Assembly (NCBI GenBank): GCA_024281135.1
Contig: JAMXLG010000211.1
Coordinates: forward strand, 1 to 7,086
Direction: 5' to 3'
Length of the DNA stretch: 7,086 nt
Origin: Vulcanimicrobiia bacterium
GTDB lineage: Bacteria > Eremiobacterota > Eremiobacteria > Baltobacterales > Baltobacteraceae
Shown here: in pieces, positions 1 through 6,674 of the stretch
Layout: each line of letters starts with the position of its first letter
How positions within the stretch are numbered: position 1 is the stretch's first letter
Translations under genes and position numbers: made by a program
The notes under the pieces: generated by a model
The model's database searches: none
Told to the model about the DNA's origin: nothing
What the model saw: the letters and a program-made list of their open reading frames with translations, nothing else

Positions 1-146
1 TTGAAGCGCTCGTAAACGAGAACGCCGGCTAGTGCCGCACATGAAAGGGCGAATCCGATGCCGCCTGTGCGCGGCGACCAGATCCACCAAAAGCCGAATG
101 CCGCGACAATGAGAACGAGGATCGCGTAGCTATTCGGCAGTCGCAC
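1..146 (-). CDS. Small integral membrane protein, 3' end cut by window edge
   Basis: This reading frame does not appear as a standard long ORF because it runs off the left edge; 48 codons are visible. It begins with GTG at 146..144. An in-frame TGA at 155..153 rules out any start further upstream, and only a weak GAGA Shine-Dalgarno-like stretch precedes the GTG. The visible protein starts MRLPNSYAIL and has two clear hydrophobic helices, about residues 7-23 (containing GFWWIW) and 28-44, joined by a short polar turn (SPRTGG). The frame stays open to the edge. Its start lies inside the last codons of the CoA ligase gene, overlapping it by 17 bases on the same strand, which suggests it is the next gene of the operon. 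I do not recognise the family. It could be a short two-helix protein or the N-terminus of a larger membrane protein or transporter. That it is coding is likely but not certain, because only 146 bases are available. Confidence 0.6.
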   Translation of the reverse strand, partial: MRLPNSYAILVLIVAAFGFWWIWSPRTGGIGFALSCAALAGVLVYERF

Positions 147-1752
147 GCTGTCTCAATTTATAGCGCTGCACTTTTCCGGTCTCGGTCCTGGGAAGTTCGG
201 CGACGAACTCGATCTCACGTGGCGCCTTAAACGGTGCGATGATGCGCTTCACGTGCTCGCGAAGCTCGTCGATCTTTGCCGTCGTGTGATGCTCGATATC
301 GATCATCACGACGTAGGCCTTCACAATATGCGTATCGTGCTCGGGATCGGGTTTCGCGACTACGGCTACTTCGCGAACGTGTTCGTGCGTGAGGAGCGCC
401 TGCTCCACTTCCGGACCGGAAATGTTGTAACCAGCAGAGACGATCATGTCGTCGGTGCGGGCGACATAATAGAAATACCCGTCTTCGTCCATGCGGTACG
501 CGTCGCCCGGATAGTTCCATCCGTGCTGCACGTACGTTCCTTGGCGTTGGTCGTCGAGATATTTGCAGCCGGTGGGACCCTTTACCGCGAGCCGTCCGAT
601 CTCGCCCGCCGGCAATGTGTTCCCGTCCTCGTCATGGATTTCGGCGACATATCCCGGGACGGCCTTACCGGTCGAACCGGCGCGAGCATCATCTTTCGGG
701 CTACCGATAAAGATGTGTAGCATTTCGGTGCTACCGATACCGTCGAGAATCCTCAACCCCGTCCGCTCGTGCCATGCTTCGAACACGGACTTCGGCAGCG
801 TTTCACCGGCTGAGACGCACGTGTGAAGGGTCGAAATGTCGTAGCGATCGATGAGGCCGAGCATCGAACGATAAGCGATAGGCGCCGTGAAGATCGTAGT
901 GACGCCGAATTTGTCGATTGCCCGCAACAGTTCTTCCGGCGGGGCCTTTTCAACTAACAGGGTTGCGGCGCCCGCATAGAGCGGAAAGAGGAGCAATCCG
1001 CCGAGTCCGAACGTGAACGCGAGCGGTGGGCTGCCGCAGAAAAGGTCGTCGGGACGCGGCCGTAAGACGTGTTTCCCATAGGTATCGCACGTTGCGAGCA
1101 AATCGCGGTGATAATGCATCGCAGCCTTCGGCGTCCCGGTCGTGCCCGAGGTAAAGGCGATGATTGCAACGTCTTCCGCCGCAGTCTGAACGCTTCGAAA
1201 TTCGGACGATTTCGCGTCCATGCGCGCTTCGAGCGCATCTTCCGCGTCGCCGTTGAAAAAACAGACGCGAACGTCGCCGCGCCCGGAGAGTGCAAGCTCT
1301 AATTCTTCTGCAAGGCGACTGTCGCAGAGCGCGAGCGTCACCGCGGCTTTGTCGATCATGTATCGCAATTCCGCCGAGCGATAGAGCGGCATCGTCGTAA
1401 CCGCAACCGCACCCGCCTTTACTACGGCAAGCCAACATGCGGCGAGCATCGCGGTATTGGGCGCTCGAAGCAGCACACGATCGCCCGAGACGATACCGAA
1501 GTCGTCGACGAGCACGTTCGCGATACGATTCGCAGCATGCGCAAGGTCGTGATAGGTCCAATCGACGCCGCCAGGCACAACGATTGCGCGGCGCTCTCCG
1601 CGTCCATGGTGCAGATGGCGGTCGACGAAATACTCGGCAGCGTTCAACGCGTCGGGATAGTCGAGCTCCGCGAGATCAAGAACCTCGGGCAGCTGATCCG
1701 GCAGCGGTAAGTGTTCCTCGGCAAAGCGATCGACGTGACCCGTGAAACGCAT
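130..1752 (-). CDS. Acyl-CoA synthetase, benzoate/2-aminobenzoate-CoA ligase family
   Basis: A 540-residue cytosolic enzyme of the ANL (AMP-forming) superfamily. It would activate a carboxylic acid with ATP to an acyl-adenylate and then to the CoA thioester. All core motifs are visible: the phosphate loop TSGTTGTPK at 201-209, GSTEM at 340-344, the adenosine-ribose Asp in PGD at 415-417 (usually TGD), hinge Arg432 followed by the GYNISGPEVE block at 441-450, and the catalytic Lys527 in PRTETGKVQR. GSTEMLHIF and SPPLAFTFGLGGLLLFP (241-257) are typical of the benzoate-CoA ligase group and, from memory, closest to 2-aminobenzoate-CoA ligases. The length is normal for that group. The ATG directly follows the stop of the acyl-CoA dehydrogenase gene (TAGATG), with a strong GGAGGAG ribosome site. 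The neighbouring dehydrogenase and crotonase point to catabolism of an aromatic or alicyclic acid. The ligase family is very likely; 2-aminobenzoate as substrate is an inference, and benzoate, a substituted benzoate or a cyclohexane carboxylate are alternatives. Confidence 0.9.
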   Translation of the reverse strand: MRFTGHVDRFAEEHLPLPDQLPEVLDLAELDYPDALNAAEYFVDRHLHHGRGERRAIVVPGGVDWTYHDLAHAANRIANVLVDDFGIVSGDRVLLRAPNTAMLAACWLAVVKAGAVAVTTMPLYRSAELRYMIDKAAVTLALCDSRLAEELELALSGRGDVRVCFFNGDAEDALEARMDAKSSEFRSVQTAAEDVAIIAFTSGTTGTPKAAMHYHRDLLATCDTYGKHVLRPRPDDLFCGSPPLAFTFGLGGLLLFPLYAGAATLLVEKAPPEELLRAIDKFGVTTIFTAPIAYRSMLGLIDRYDISTLHTCVSAGETLPKSVFEAWHERTGLRILDGIGSTEMLHIFIGSPKDDARAGSTGKAVPGYVAEIHDEDGNTLPAGEIGRLAVKGPTGCKYLDDQRQGTYVQHGWNYPGDAYRMDEDGYFYYVARTDDMIVSAGYNISGPEVEQALLTHEHVREVAVVAKPDPEHDTHIVKAYVVMIDIEHHTTAKIDELREHVKRIIAPFKAPREIEFVAELPRTETGKVQRYKLRQRATAE

Positions 1753-2877
1753 CTACTCCTCCATGCTCGAACGCGCGATCACAACCTTTTGAATCTCACT
1801 TGCACCTTCGTAGATTCGCAATGCGCGCACATCGCGATACAGCCGCTCGACGATTTCTCCCCGCGTCACGCCGCGTCCGCCAAAAAGCTGCACGGCGCGA
1901 TCGCAGACGCGCCCCGCCGCTTCCGTTGCGAAGAGCTTCGCCATTGCGGCTTCGCGTGTGACGCGCTGCGCGCCGGCATCTTTCGTCCATGCGGCGCGAT
2001 AGACAAGCAACGCAGACGCGTCGATATCGAGCGCCATGTCGGCGACGGCTCCTTGCGTCAGTTGAAGGGCGGAAAGCGGGGAGCCGAAAAGCCGGCGCGA
2101 GCGGACGTGCGCCTTCGTCTCATCGAACGCGCGGCGCGCGAATCCGAGGGCTGCCGCGCCGACCGTGCTGCGAAAGACGTCGAGCGTAGACATCGCAATT
2201 TTAAAGCCCTCGCCTTCCGCGCCGATGCGCGCTGCGGCGGGAACTCTCATCTGCGAAAAGCGCAGCGTGCCGAGCGGGTGCGGAGAAATCGTGTCGATGC
2301 GCTCGGTAATGGTGAGTCCCGGCGTGCCGGCCTCCACGGCAAATGCCGTCAAGCCCTTCGAACCCATGTCAGCCGTTCGCGCGAACACAACGTAGAGATC
2401 GGCGATGCCACCGTTCGAGATCCACGTCTTTTCGCCGTCGATGACGTAGCTGTCGCGGCCGCGCTCGGCATGCGTTGCGATCGAAGCGACGTCTGACCCA
2501 GCTTCGCGCTCGGAAAGCGCAAACGCCGCGATGCAACGACCACTTTCAACAAGCGGTAAGAAACGCTGTCGCAACTCGTCACTTCCAAAGAGTGAGATCG
2601 CGCCGCTGCCTAGGCCTTGCATCGCAAACGCAAAATCCGCTAATGCGGAGCGATAGGCGAGACGTTCTCGCATCAGACACAGTGTTCGAACGTCAAGCTT
2701 CGTGCATGCCGAAAGCCAGCCGGCCGCCGCCAGCGCTTGTACCCATGCGCGAACCGAAGTGTCCGGATCTTCTTCATCGTCGACTACATCTGCAGTCGCG
2801 AGCCACGTTTCGAAGTCGCGCGCGAGCGTGCGGTGTTCGTCGTCGAAGAACGGCCAGCGAAGCTCGCGCGCATCCAT
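1753..2877 (-). CDS. Acyl-CoA dehydrogenase (FAD-dependent)
   Basis: A 374-residue flavoprotein that would introduce an alpha,beta double bond into an acyl-CoA and pass electrons to electron-transfer flavoprotein. The first family signature is at 120-132 ([13 protein letters not shown]), followed by the flavin-binding TWISNGG at 151-157. The C-terminal block has [20 protein letters not shown] (330-349) and IYEGASEIQ (355-363), with Glu357 at the catalytic-base position of medium- and short-chain enzymes. The length is typical. The open frame extends upstream to 3018, but those 47 codons are arginine-rich nonsense inside the crotonase gene. The ATG at 2877 follows a GAGGG site by 8 bases and begins the family-like N-terminus. 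Only one base separates it from the crotonase stop, and its own stop abuts the ligase start, so the three genes are surely co-transcribed. In this setting the substrate may be a ring-derived acyl-CoA, not a simple fatty acyl-CoA. The enzyme class is near certain; the substrate is not. Confidence 0.93.
   Translation of the reverse strand: MDARELRWPFFDDEHRTLARDFETWLATADVVDDEEDPDTSVRAWVQALAAAGWLSACTKLDVRTLCLMRERLAYRSALADFAFAMQGLGSGAISLFGSDELRQRFLPLVESGRCIAAFALSEREAGSDVASIATHAERGRDSYVIDGEKTWISNGGIADLYVVFARTADMGSKGLTAFAVEAGTPGLTITERIDTISPHPLGTLRFSQMRVPAAARIGAEGEGFKIAMSTLDVFRSTVGAAALGFARRAFDETKAHVRSRRLFGSPLSALQLTQGAVADMALDIDASALLVYRAAWTKDAGAQRVTREAAMAKLFATEAAGRVCDRAVQLFGGRGVTRGEIVERLYRDVRALRIYEGASEIQKVVIARSSMEE
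1756..1762 (-). promoter_or_regulatory. Ribosome binding site of the CoA ligase
   Basis: GGAGGAG on the minus strand, a near-perfect Shine-Dalgarno sequence, is made of the last two Glu codons of the acyl-CoA dehydrogenase. The core is about 5 bases from the ligase ATG at 1752. The dehydrogenase stop codon lies between site and start, so termination and initiation occur at the same spot. Confidence 0.8.
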
Positions 2878-2878
2878 C

Positions 2879-3667
2879 CTAGTTGCCCTCGAAGACCGGC
2901 TCGCGCTTGGAGATGAACGCTTCGTACGCACGGCGGAAGTCGCGAGTCTGCATGCATTCCGCCTGAGCGCGCGCTTCGGCATCAATGGCGTCATCGAGCG
3001 GCATCGCCCACTCCTCACGCAACATACGCTTCGTCATCGCATGGGCGAACGTCGGTCCGTGCGCAAGTGTCGTCGCAACTGCGCTCGCGCGGTCGAGGAC
3101 CTCATCCGGCTCGTACAACGCATTGAAAAAACCCCAGTCGAGGGCTTCGGTGCCGGAAAGTGCACGACCGGTATACAGTAATTCCGCTGCGCGTCCCAAA
3201 CCCACGATCCGCGGGAGCATCGCGCAGGCGCCCATATCGCTGCCGGCGAGACCGACGCGAACGAAGAGAAATGCCACTTTGGCTCGTGCCGTTCCGTAGC
3301 GCAAATCCGAAGCCATTGCGAGAATCGCACCGGCACCGGCGCAGATACCGTCGATTGCGGCAACGATCGGCTGCGGTGCCCCGCGCATTGCTTTGACTAG
3401 GTCGCCCGTCATCTGGGTGAACTCGAGCAGCTCGTTCGGTGCACGTTCGGTCAATGGTCCGATGATTTCGCGCACGTCGCCTCCGGAGCAAAAATTCTCA
3501 CCCGCGCCGGTCAGGACAACGCTTTTGATATCGTCACGCGCGCGCAGGTCGCGAAACCAGTCGCGCAATTCGGCATACAGCTCGAATGTCAGGGGATTCT
3601 TTCGTTCGGGACGGTCTAGTGTCACCGTCGCGACCCGGTCCACAACGTCGTAGTGCGCCTTCGTCAT
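2879..3667 (-). CDS. Enoyl-CoA hydratase/isomerase family protein with non-canonical active site
   Basis: A 262-residue crotonase-fold protein of normal length. The two oxyanion-hole regions that bind the thioester carbonyl are visible: FCSGGDV at 59-65 and GICAGAGA at 107-114. The N-terminal [17 protein letters not shown] is typical of the family. Aligned by eye with rat mitochondrial enoyl-CoA hydratase, the two catalytic glutamates (Glu144 and Glu164 there) correspond to Ile115 and about Arg137 here, so neither is kept. The motif [19 protein letters not shown] (138-156) instead resembles the dienoyl-CoA isomerase region VGLAADVG, with Asp144 near that family's catalytic Asp. From memory, homologues with this SDMGA-type motif occur beside 2-aminobenzoate-CoA ligases. 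It may be an isomerase, a hydrolase or a hydratase with a different acid/base. The ATG at 3667 follows the lipoprotein stop after 3 bases, with a GGTAGG stretch upstream. The fold is highly certain; the reaction is unresolved. Confidence 0.88.
   Translation of the reverse strand: MTKAHYDVVDRVATVTLDRPERKNPLTFELYAELRDWFRDLRARDDIKSVVLTGAGENFCSGGDVREIIGPLTERAPNELLEFTQMTGDLVKAMRGAPQPIVAAIDGICAGAGAILAMASDLRYGTARAKVAFLFVRVGLAGSDMGACAMLPRIVGLGRAAELLYTGRALSGTEALDWGFFNALYEPDEVLDRASAVATTLAHGPTFAHAMTKRMLREEWAMPLDDAIDAEARAQAECMQTRDFRRAYEAFISKREPVFEGN
2886..2890 (-). promoter_or_regulatory. Ribosome binding site of the acyl-CoA dehydrogenase
   Basis: GAGGG on the minus strand lies 8 bases before the ATG at 2877, inside the last codons of the crotonase gene. 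It decides the start: the open frame reaches back to 3018, but only the ATG at 2877 has this site and yields a family-like N-terminus. Confidence 0.65.
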
Positions 3668-3670
3668 CGC

Positions 3671-4093
3671 CTACCGAATTCGAAACGGAAGGTCTTCTTC
3701 CGCTTCAACGCCGGCGGCCGTTCGCGCGATAACGCGCAAGCGGTAGGGCCGAACGAAGATCGGCGGCAGATCGTAGACGTCTGCGCCGAACCGAAAGATC
3801 CCGACGCCCGTTTTCCGTGCATTGATCGAAAAGAGGTTGGTCCGCACTTCAAGACTTGCGACGTTACTGCTCGCCCATACCGTTCCGGAGAACCGTGCGC
3901 CCGGGCCGCGCGTCACCGAAGGAACGTACGCAACGTGCACGATTTGCGGCGACGCATCCGGAGCGCTCATCGGGATCGGGAACGACTTCGCCGCGCGAAC
4001 GTCCGACGTCGTGACGTTCCCCGGCAGGGGCAGCGGCGACGAACACGCCGTCACAGCGACGAATAAGATCCCTGCAATCAGGTTGCGCGACAT
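3671..4093 (-). CDS. Putative lipoprotein of unknown function
   Basis: A 140-residue protein. It starts MSRNLIAGILFVAVTACSSP, with one positive residue, a short hydrophobic stretch and a good lipobox VTAC, so Cys17 is the likely lipidated residue and the mature protein would be anchored on a membrane outside the cytoplasm. A Pro/Ser-rich linker (about 18-50) follows. A C-terminal region (about 65-140, GARFSGTVWASSNVASLEVR to the end) has alternating hydrophobic residues and looks like a small beta-sandwich (Ig-like) domain. I do not recognise a named family. It heads the operon: its stop is 3 bases before the crotonase start, while a divergent membrane-protein gene begins 23 bases from its ATG. 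No good Shine-Dalgarno sequence precedes the ATG at 4093, but the signal peptide fits this start. A surface lipoprotein ahead of cytosolic CoA enzymes is unexpected. It could take part in substrate binding or uptake, or be an unrelated passenger; the sequence does not decide. Confidence 0.75.
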   Translation of the reverse strand: MSRNLIAGILFVAVTACSSPLPLPGNVTTSDVRAAKSFPIPMSAPDASPQIVHVAYVPSVTRGPGARFSGTVWASSNVASLEVRTNLFSINARKTGVGIFRFGADVYDLPPIFVRPYRLRVIARTAAGVEAEEDLPFRIR

Positions 4094-4116
4094 CGAGACA
4101 AGGGTCGGCTCGCACG
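4094..4116. other. Divergent junction, no recognisable promoter
   Basis: Only 23 bases separate the lipoprotein start from the first ATG of the plus-strand membrane gene (41 if the ATG at 4135 is used). I searched both strands here and in the flanking codons for -35/-10 boxes and found nothing convincing. Any promoters for the two divergent operons must therefore overlap coding sequence or have an unfamiliar consensus. An AGGG at 4101-4104 could serve as a spaced ribosome site for the plus-strand ATG at 4117. Confidence 0.5.
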
Positions 4117-5148
4117 ATGCGTAAATCCTGCCGCATGACGGTCACGCCGCGCAGCTTGCCGTTCGATTACGCCGTCTCCCTTTGCAGCGTGTGGATTTCG
4201 AGCGGTTTCTTTCTGGACGCATGGGCGCACGGTCATGTTCCGGTCGAAACGTTCTTCACGCCGTATCACGGCGTCTTCTACTCGGGAATGCTCGCGATGA
4301 TCGTCGTGCTCGCGGTGTACTGGCTGCGGCATCGAGGACTACCCCCGGGCTATCGCCTAGCGGTGCTCGGCATCCCGATTTTCATACTCGCGGGCATCGG
4401 CGATCTCGTGTGGCACGAGTTGATCGGTATCGAAGAAGGCGTCGACGCGCTCTTGAGTCCGACACATCAATGTTTGGGTTTGGGCATCTTCTTTCTCTCG
4501 AGTGGCCCGATCCGTTCGGTTCTCGCCGATCGAATGAAGTCGACGACGCTGCGCACCCAACTTCCGCTGGTTCTCAGTCTCGTTGCGTGGCTCACGCTCT
4601 TCCATTTCGGAACCGCCTATGCGTTCGATCCCGCAGCGGGCCGCACGAATGCACCACCTGTTCTCAACGGCGCGACGCCGGACTATTTCACCGCGCTTGC
4701 GATCGGCTATTACAAGATCTCGATCGGCGTGCTGATCATGATCTTCCAAGCGATCGCGATGACCGGCTTCGCCCTCTATACCGTAGCACGAATTCGCCCC
4801 GCATTTGGAAGCTTCACGATCTTTTACGTCCTTGGGAACGCAGCGGCGGCCGCTGCATTTACGAACCAAACGCCGCTATTGATTACGACGCTGATCCAAT
4901 CGCTTGCAACGGGTCTCGTAGCAGACATCTTCGTGCGCCGTCGCGATCCACGACCGGAAGACCCTGCGGCGTACCGTGTCTTCGCCGTCATGGTTCCGCT
5001 CGTGTACATGGGTACCTATTTGATCGTGACCCTCGCATTCGATCGCTTGTGGTGGGATTGGAACGAAGCACTTGGCGCTTGGCTTTGGTGCGGCGTCGCT
5101 GGGTTCGCATTAAGCCTCATCGGCACCGCCCGGCGAACGGCGCAATGA
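4117..5148 (+). CDS. Uncharacterised polytopic membrane protein with His/Asp/Glu cluster
   Basis: A 343-residue inner-membrane protein with about ten hydrophobic segments (roughly 17-36, 53-70, 80-98, 111-129, 149-169, 192-222, 231-248, 252-272, 289-308, 317-337). The first half carries a dense set of polar residues in or next to helices: Asp34, His38 and His40 (LDAWAHGH), His51 (TPYHGVFYSG), Asp96, His100 and Glu101 (GDLVWHEL), Glu106/Glu107, and His117 (LLSPTHQ). This pattern suits metal, haem or proton-coupled chemistry within the membrane, but I know no characterised family with it; similar conserved hypothetical proteins seem familiar from other soil bacteria. The C-terminus has an aromatic patch, LWWDWNE (311-317). 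The start is either ATG 4117 (AGGG 12 bases upstream) or ATG 4135, which would give 337 residues beginning MTVTPRSLPF; neither has a strong ribosome site. Its stop overlaps the next gene in an ATGA. It is certainly coding; the function is unknown. Confidence 0.85.
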   Translation: MRKSCRMTVTPRSLPFDYAVSLCSVWISSGFFLDAWAHGHVPVETFFTPYHGVFYSGMLAMIVVLAVYWLRHRGLPPGYRLAVLGIPIFILAGIGDLVWHELIGIEEGVDALLSPTHQCLGLGIFFLSSGPIRSVLADRMKSTTLRTQLPLVLSLVAWLTLFHFGTAYAFDPAAGRTNAPPVLNGATPDYFTALAIGYYKISIGVLIMIFQAIAMTGFALYTVARIRPAFGSFTIFYVLGNAAAAAAFTNQTPLLITTLIQSLATGLVADIFVRRRDPRPEDPAAYRVFAVMVPLVYMGTYLIVTLAFDRLWWDWNEALGAWLWCGVAGFALSLIGTARRTAQ

Positions 5149-6674
5149 TTGCGTTCTTAGCAGGGCTCGTCACGCTCGTGCTTCATGCAGCGACGGCGTG
5201 GCGTTATGGGCATTTCCGTGACGAACTGTACTTTATCGCCTGCGCGCACCACCTCGCGTGGGGATACGTCGATCAGCCGCCGCTCGTCGCCGTGGCGGCC
5301 TGGCTTGCGATTCCGTCTCACGATTCACTTCTTGCTTTACGCGCGCTTCCCGTTCTGGCTGCAGCGCTGACAACCGTCGTCGCTGTCGCAATCGCGCGCG
5401 ATCTCGGCGGCGGCCGGTTTGCCCAAATCCTTACGGCAATTACCGTCGGTCTGATGCCGGCGTATCTTGCGCTCGGCAATGTCCTCACGACGTCTTCCTT
5501 CGAAAGTCTATCGTGGACGCTCGTTGCGTGGCTCGCGATCAAACTTGCGCGTAACGAAGATGCCGCCCGATCACCGCTGGTTTGGATCGGCATCGCGCTC
5601 GCCGTCGCCTTCGGAATCTACGGGAAATACTCAATGTGTTTGGCGGTCGCGTGCTTTCTCGTCGGGCTTCTGGTTACCGGCGAGCGGCGTGTGCTGGCGA
5701 CGCCCTGGTTTCCGCTGGCAGGCGCGATCGCGTTCATCCTGGTGCTGCCGAATTTTTTGTGGCAGTTGCAACACGGCTTCCCGTTTCTCGAAGTGCTCAA
5801 AGGTGATGCGGCGCATCGTCATGCCTTCAACAACGGGCTCGTTTTAGAGTCGCGCAATCTCGCGTCGAACACAATCGCGTACCTCGGCGAACAAATTCTC
5901 TACACGAACCCGGTTGCGGTCCCGGTCTGGGTCGCGGGACTCCTCGGCCCCTTTAAAATTTCGCGCCTGAAGAACGTTCGTTTCGTCTCGGTTGCCTGGG
6001 TGCCGCTGATCGTCATCGCCATCGCGCTCGAGGCGAAGGGCTATTACACGACCGGCATCTATGCGACCCTCTTTGCGGTCGGCTCGGTCGTCGTCGAACA
6101 AGCCGCAACGTGGCTTCGCACGACGGCACTTGTTGCGATCGCTGTCGTGGCGCTAGCGGCGATGCCGATGTCGCTTCCGATATTGCCGCTTCGCACGTTT
6201 CTTGCGTACACCAAAATCATCGGCCTCACGGGCCGAAACGGGGAACCGGTTCATCTGGTCCAACCGCTCTATGCCGAAGAGTTTGGATGGGATCGCCTAG
6301 CGCGAGACGTCGCGCGAATCTATAATGCGATGCCGCAAGGAACCCGAGCGCTCACCGCGGTGTACGCCGACACCTACGCCGATGCGGGCGCAATCGACTT
6401 TTTCGGAAAGCGCTACGGATTACCGAAGGCGATCAGCAGCCAAAACAGTTATTGGTTGTGGGGCACGCGCGGATACGACGGACAGACGCTCATTGCGATC
6501 GGTGCCACGCGGATCGACCTGCTCAGACAGTACTATGAAAAATGCCAGCTGGTGACAACGTCTACCGAACCGCTGAAGTGGATCGTCGAAGGCCCCTCAC
6601 CGATCTATTTTTGCACCGGAACAAACGAACCGTTCGACCAAATCTGGCAACACATTCGGTGGTACGGCGCCTAG
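5145..6674 (+). CDS. Glycosyltransferase family 39 / PMT-2-like membrane mannosyltransferase
   Basis: A 509-residue membrane enzyme of the GT-C type, which moves a sugar from a polyprenyl-phosphate donor to an acceptor on the outer face of the inner membrane. The first periplasmic loop has the acidic motif FRDELYF (24-30), with Asp26/Glu27 as likely catalytic residues, then YVDQPPL (41-47), typical of bacterial GT39 proteins. Further family-like blocks are GIYGKYSM (157-164), LPNFLWQLQHGFPF (201-214) and EAKGYYTTGIY (296-306), the last matching the Lys/Tyr region of ArnT/PMT enzymes. About ten to eleven membrane segments run to residue 345, followed by a soluble domain (about 365-509) with FGKRYGLPKAIS. 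The open frame continues upstream to 4182, but that part is an out-of-frame reading of the preceding gene. The ATG at 5145 overlaps that gene's TGA (ATGA), implying translational coupling. The class is very likely; sugar and acceptor (protein, lipid or polymer) are unknown. Confidence 0.88.
   Translation: MIAFLAGLVTLVLHAATAWRYGHFRDELYFIACAHHLAWGYVDQPPLVAVAAWLAIPSHDSLLALRALPVLAAALTTVVAVAIARDLGGGRFAQILTAITVGLMPAYLALGNVLTTSSFESLSWTLVAWLAIKLARNEDAARSPLVWIGIALAVAFGIYGKYSMCLAVACFLVGLLVTGERRVLATPWFPLAGAIAFILVLPNFLWQLQHGFPFLEVLKGDAAHRHAFNNGLVLESRNLASNTIAYLGEQILYTNPVAVPVWVAGLLGPFKISRLKNVRFVSVAWVPLIVIAIALEAKGYYTTGIYATLFAVGSVVVEQAATWLRTTALVAIAVVALAAMPMSLPILPLRTFLAYTKIIGLTGRNGEPVHLVQPLYAEEFGWDRLARDVARIYNAMPQGTRALTAVYADTYADAGAIDFFGKRYGLPKAISSQNSYWLWGTRGYDGQTLIAIGATRIDLLRQYYEKCQLVTTSTEPLKWIVEGPSPIYFCTGTNEPFDQIWQHIRWYGA
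6671..6674. other. Shared palindromic stop CTAG of two converging genes
   Basis: The bases CTAG supply the TAG stop of the glycosyltransferase on the plus strand (6672-6674) and the TAG stop of the YceI-family gene on the minus strand (6673-6671). No bases are left between the two genes for a dedicated terminator, and I see no hairpin with a T-run just beyond either stop, so converging transcripts probably overlap. Confidence 0.85.

Noticed and set aside
950..1561. 203-codon minus-strand frame within the CoA ligase
   Set aside because: It is a shifted-frame shadow of the ligase with an Arg/Cys/Ser-rich product. The ligase frame is uninterrupted and contains all motifs, so there is no sign of frameshift or gene overlap.
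1711..2496. 261-codon open frame on the plus strand, antisense to the acyl-CoA dehydrogenase
   Set aside because: Its product is arginine- and histidine-rich with no recognisable motif, and the opposite strand has a full-length dehydrogenase with both family signatures. Long antisense frames are expected in GC-rich DNA.
2878..3018. 47-codon N-terminal extension of the acyl-CoA dehydrogenase
   Set aside because: It lies inside the crotonase gene in another frame, has a basic low-quality composition, and the ATG at 2877 has a well-placed GAGGG site and gives the normal family length.
4357..4869. 170-codon minus-strand frame opposite the unknown membrane protein
   Set aside because: The product is highly charged (Arg, Glu, Asp) without motifs, as expected for the antisense of a hydrophobic coding sequence.
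4182..5144. N-terminal 321-codon extension of the glycosyltransferase frame
   Set aside because: It is an out-of-frame reading of the upstream membrane-protein gene, rich in Arg and Ser with no membrane helices. The glycosyltransferase starts properly at the ATGA overlap at 5145.
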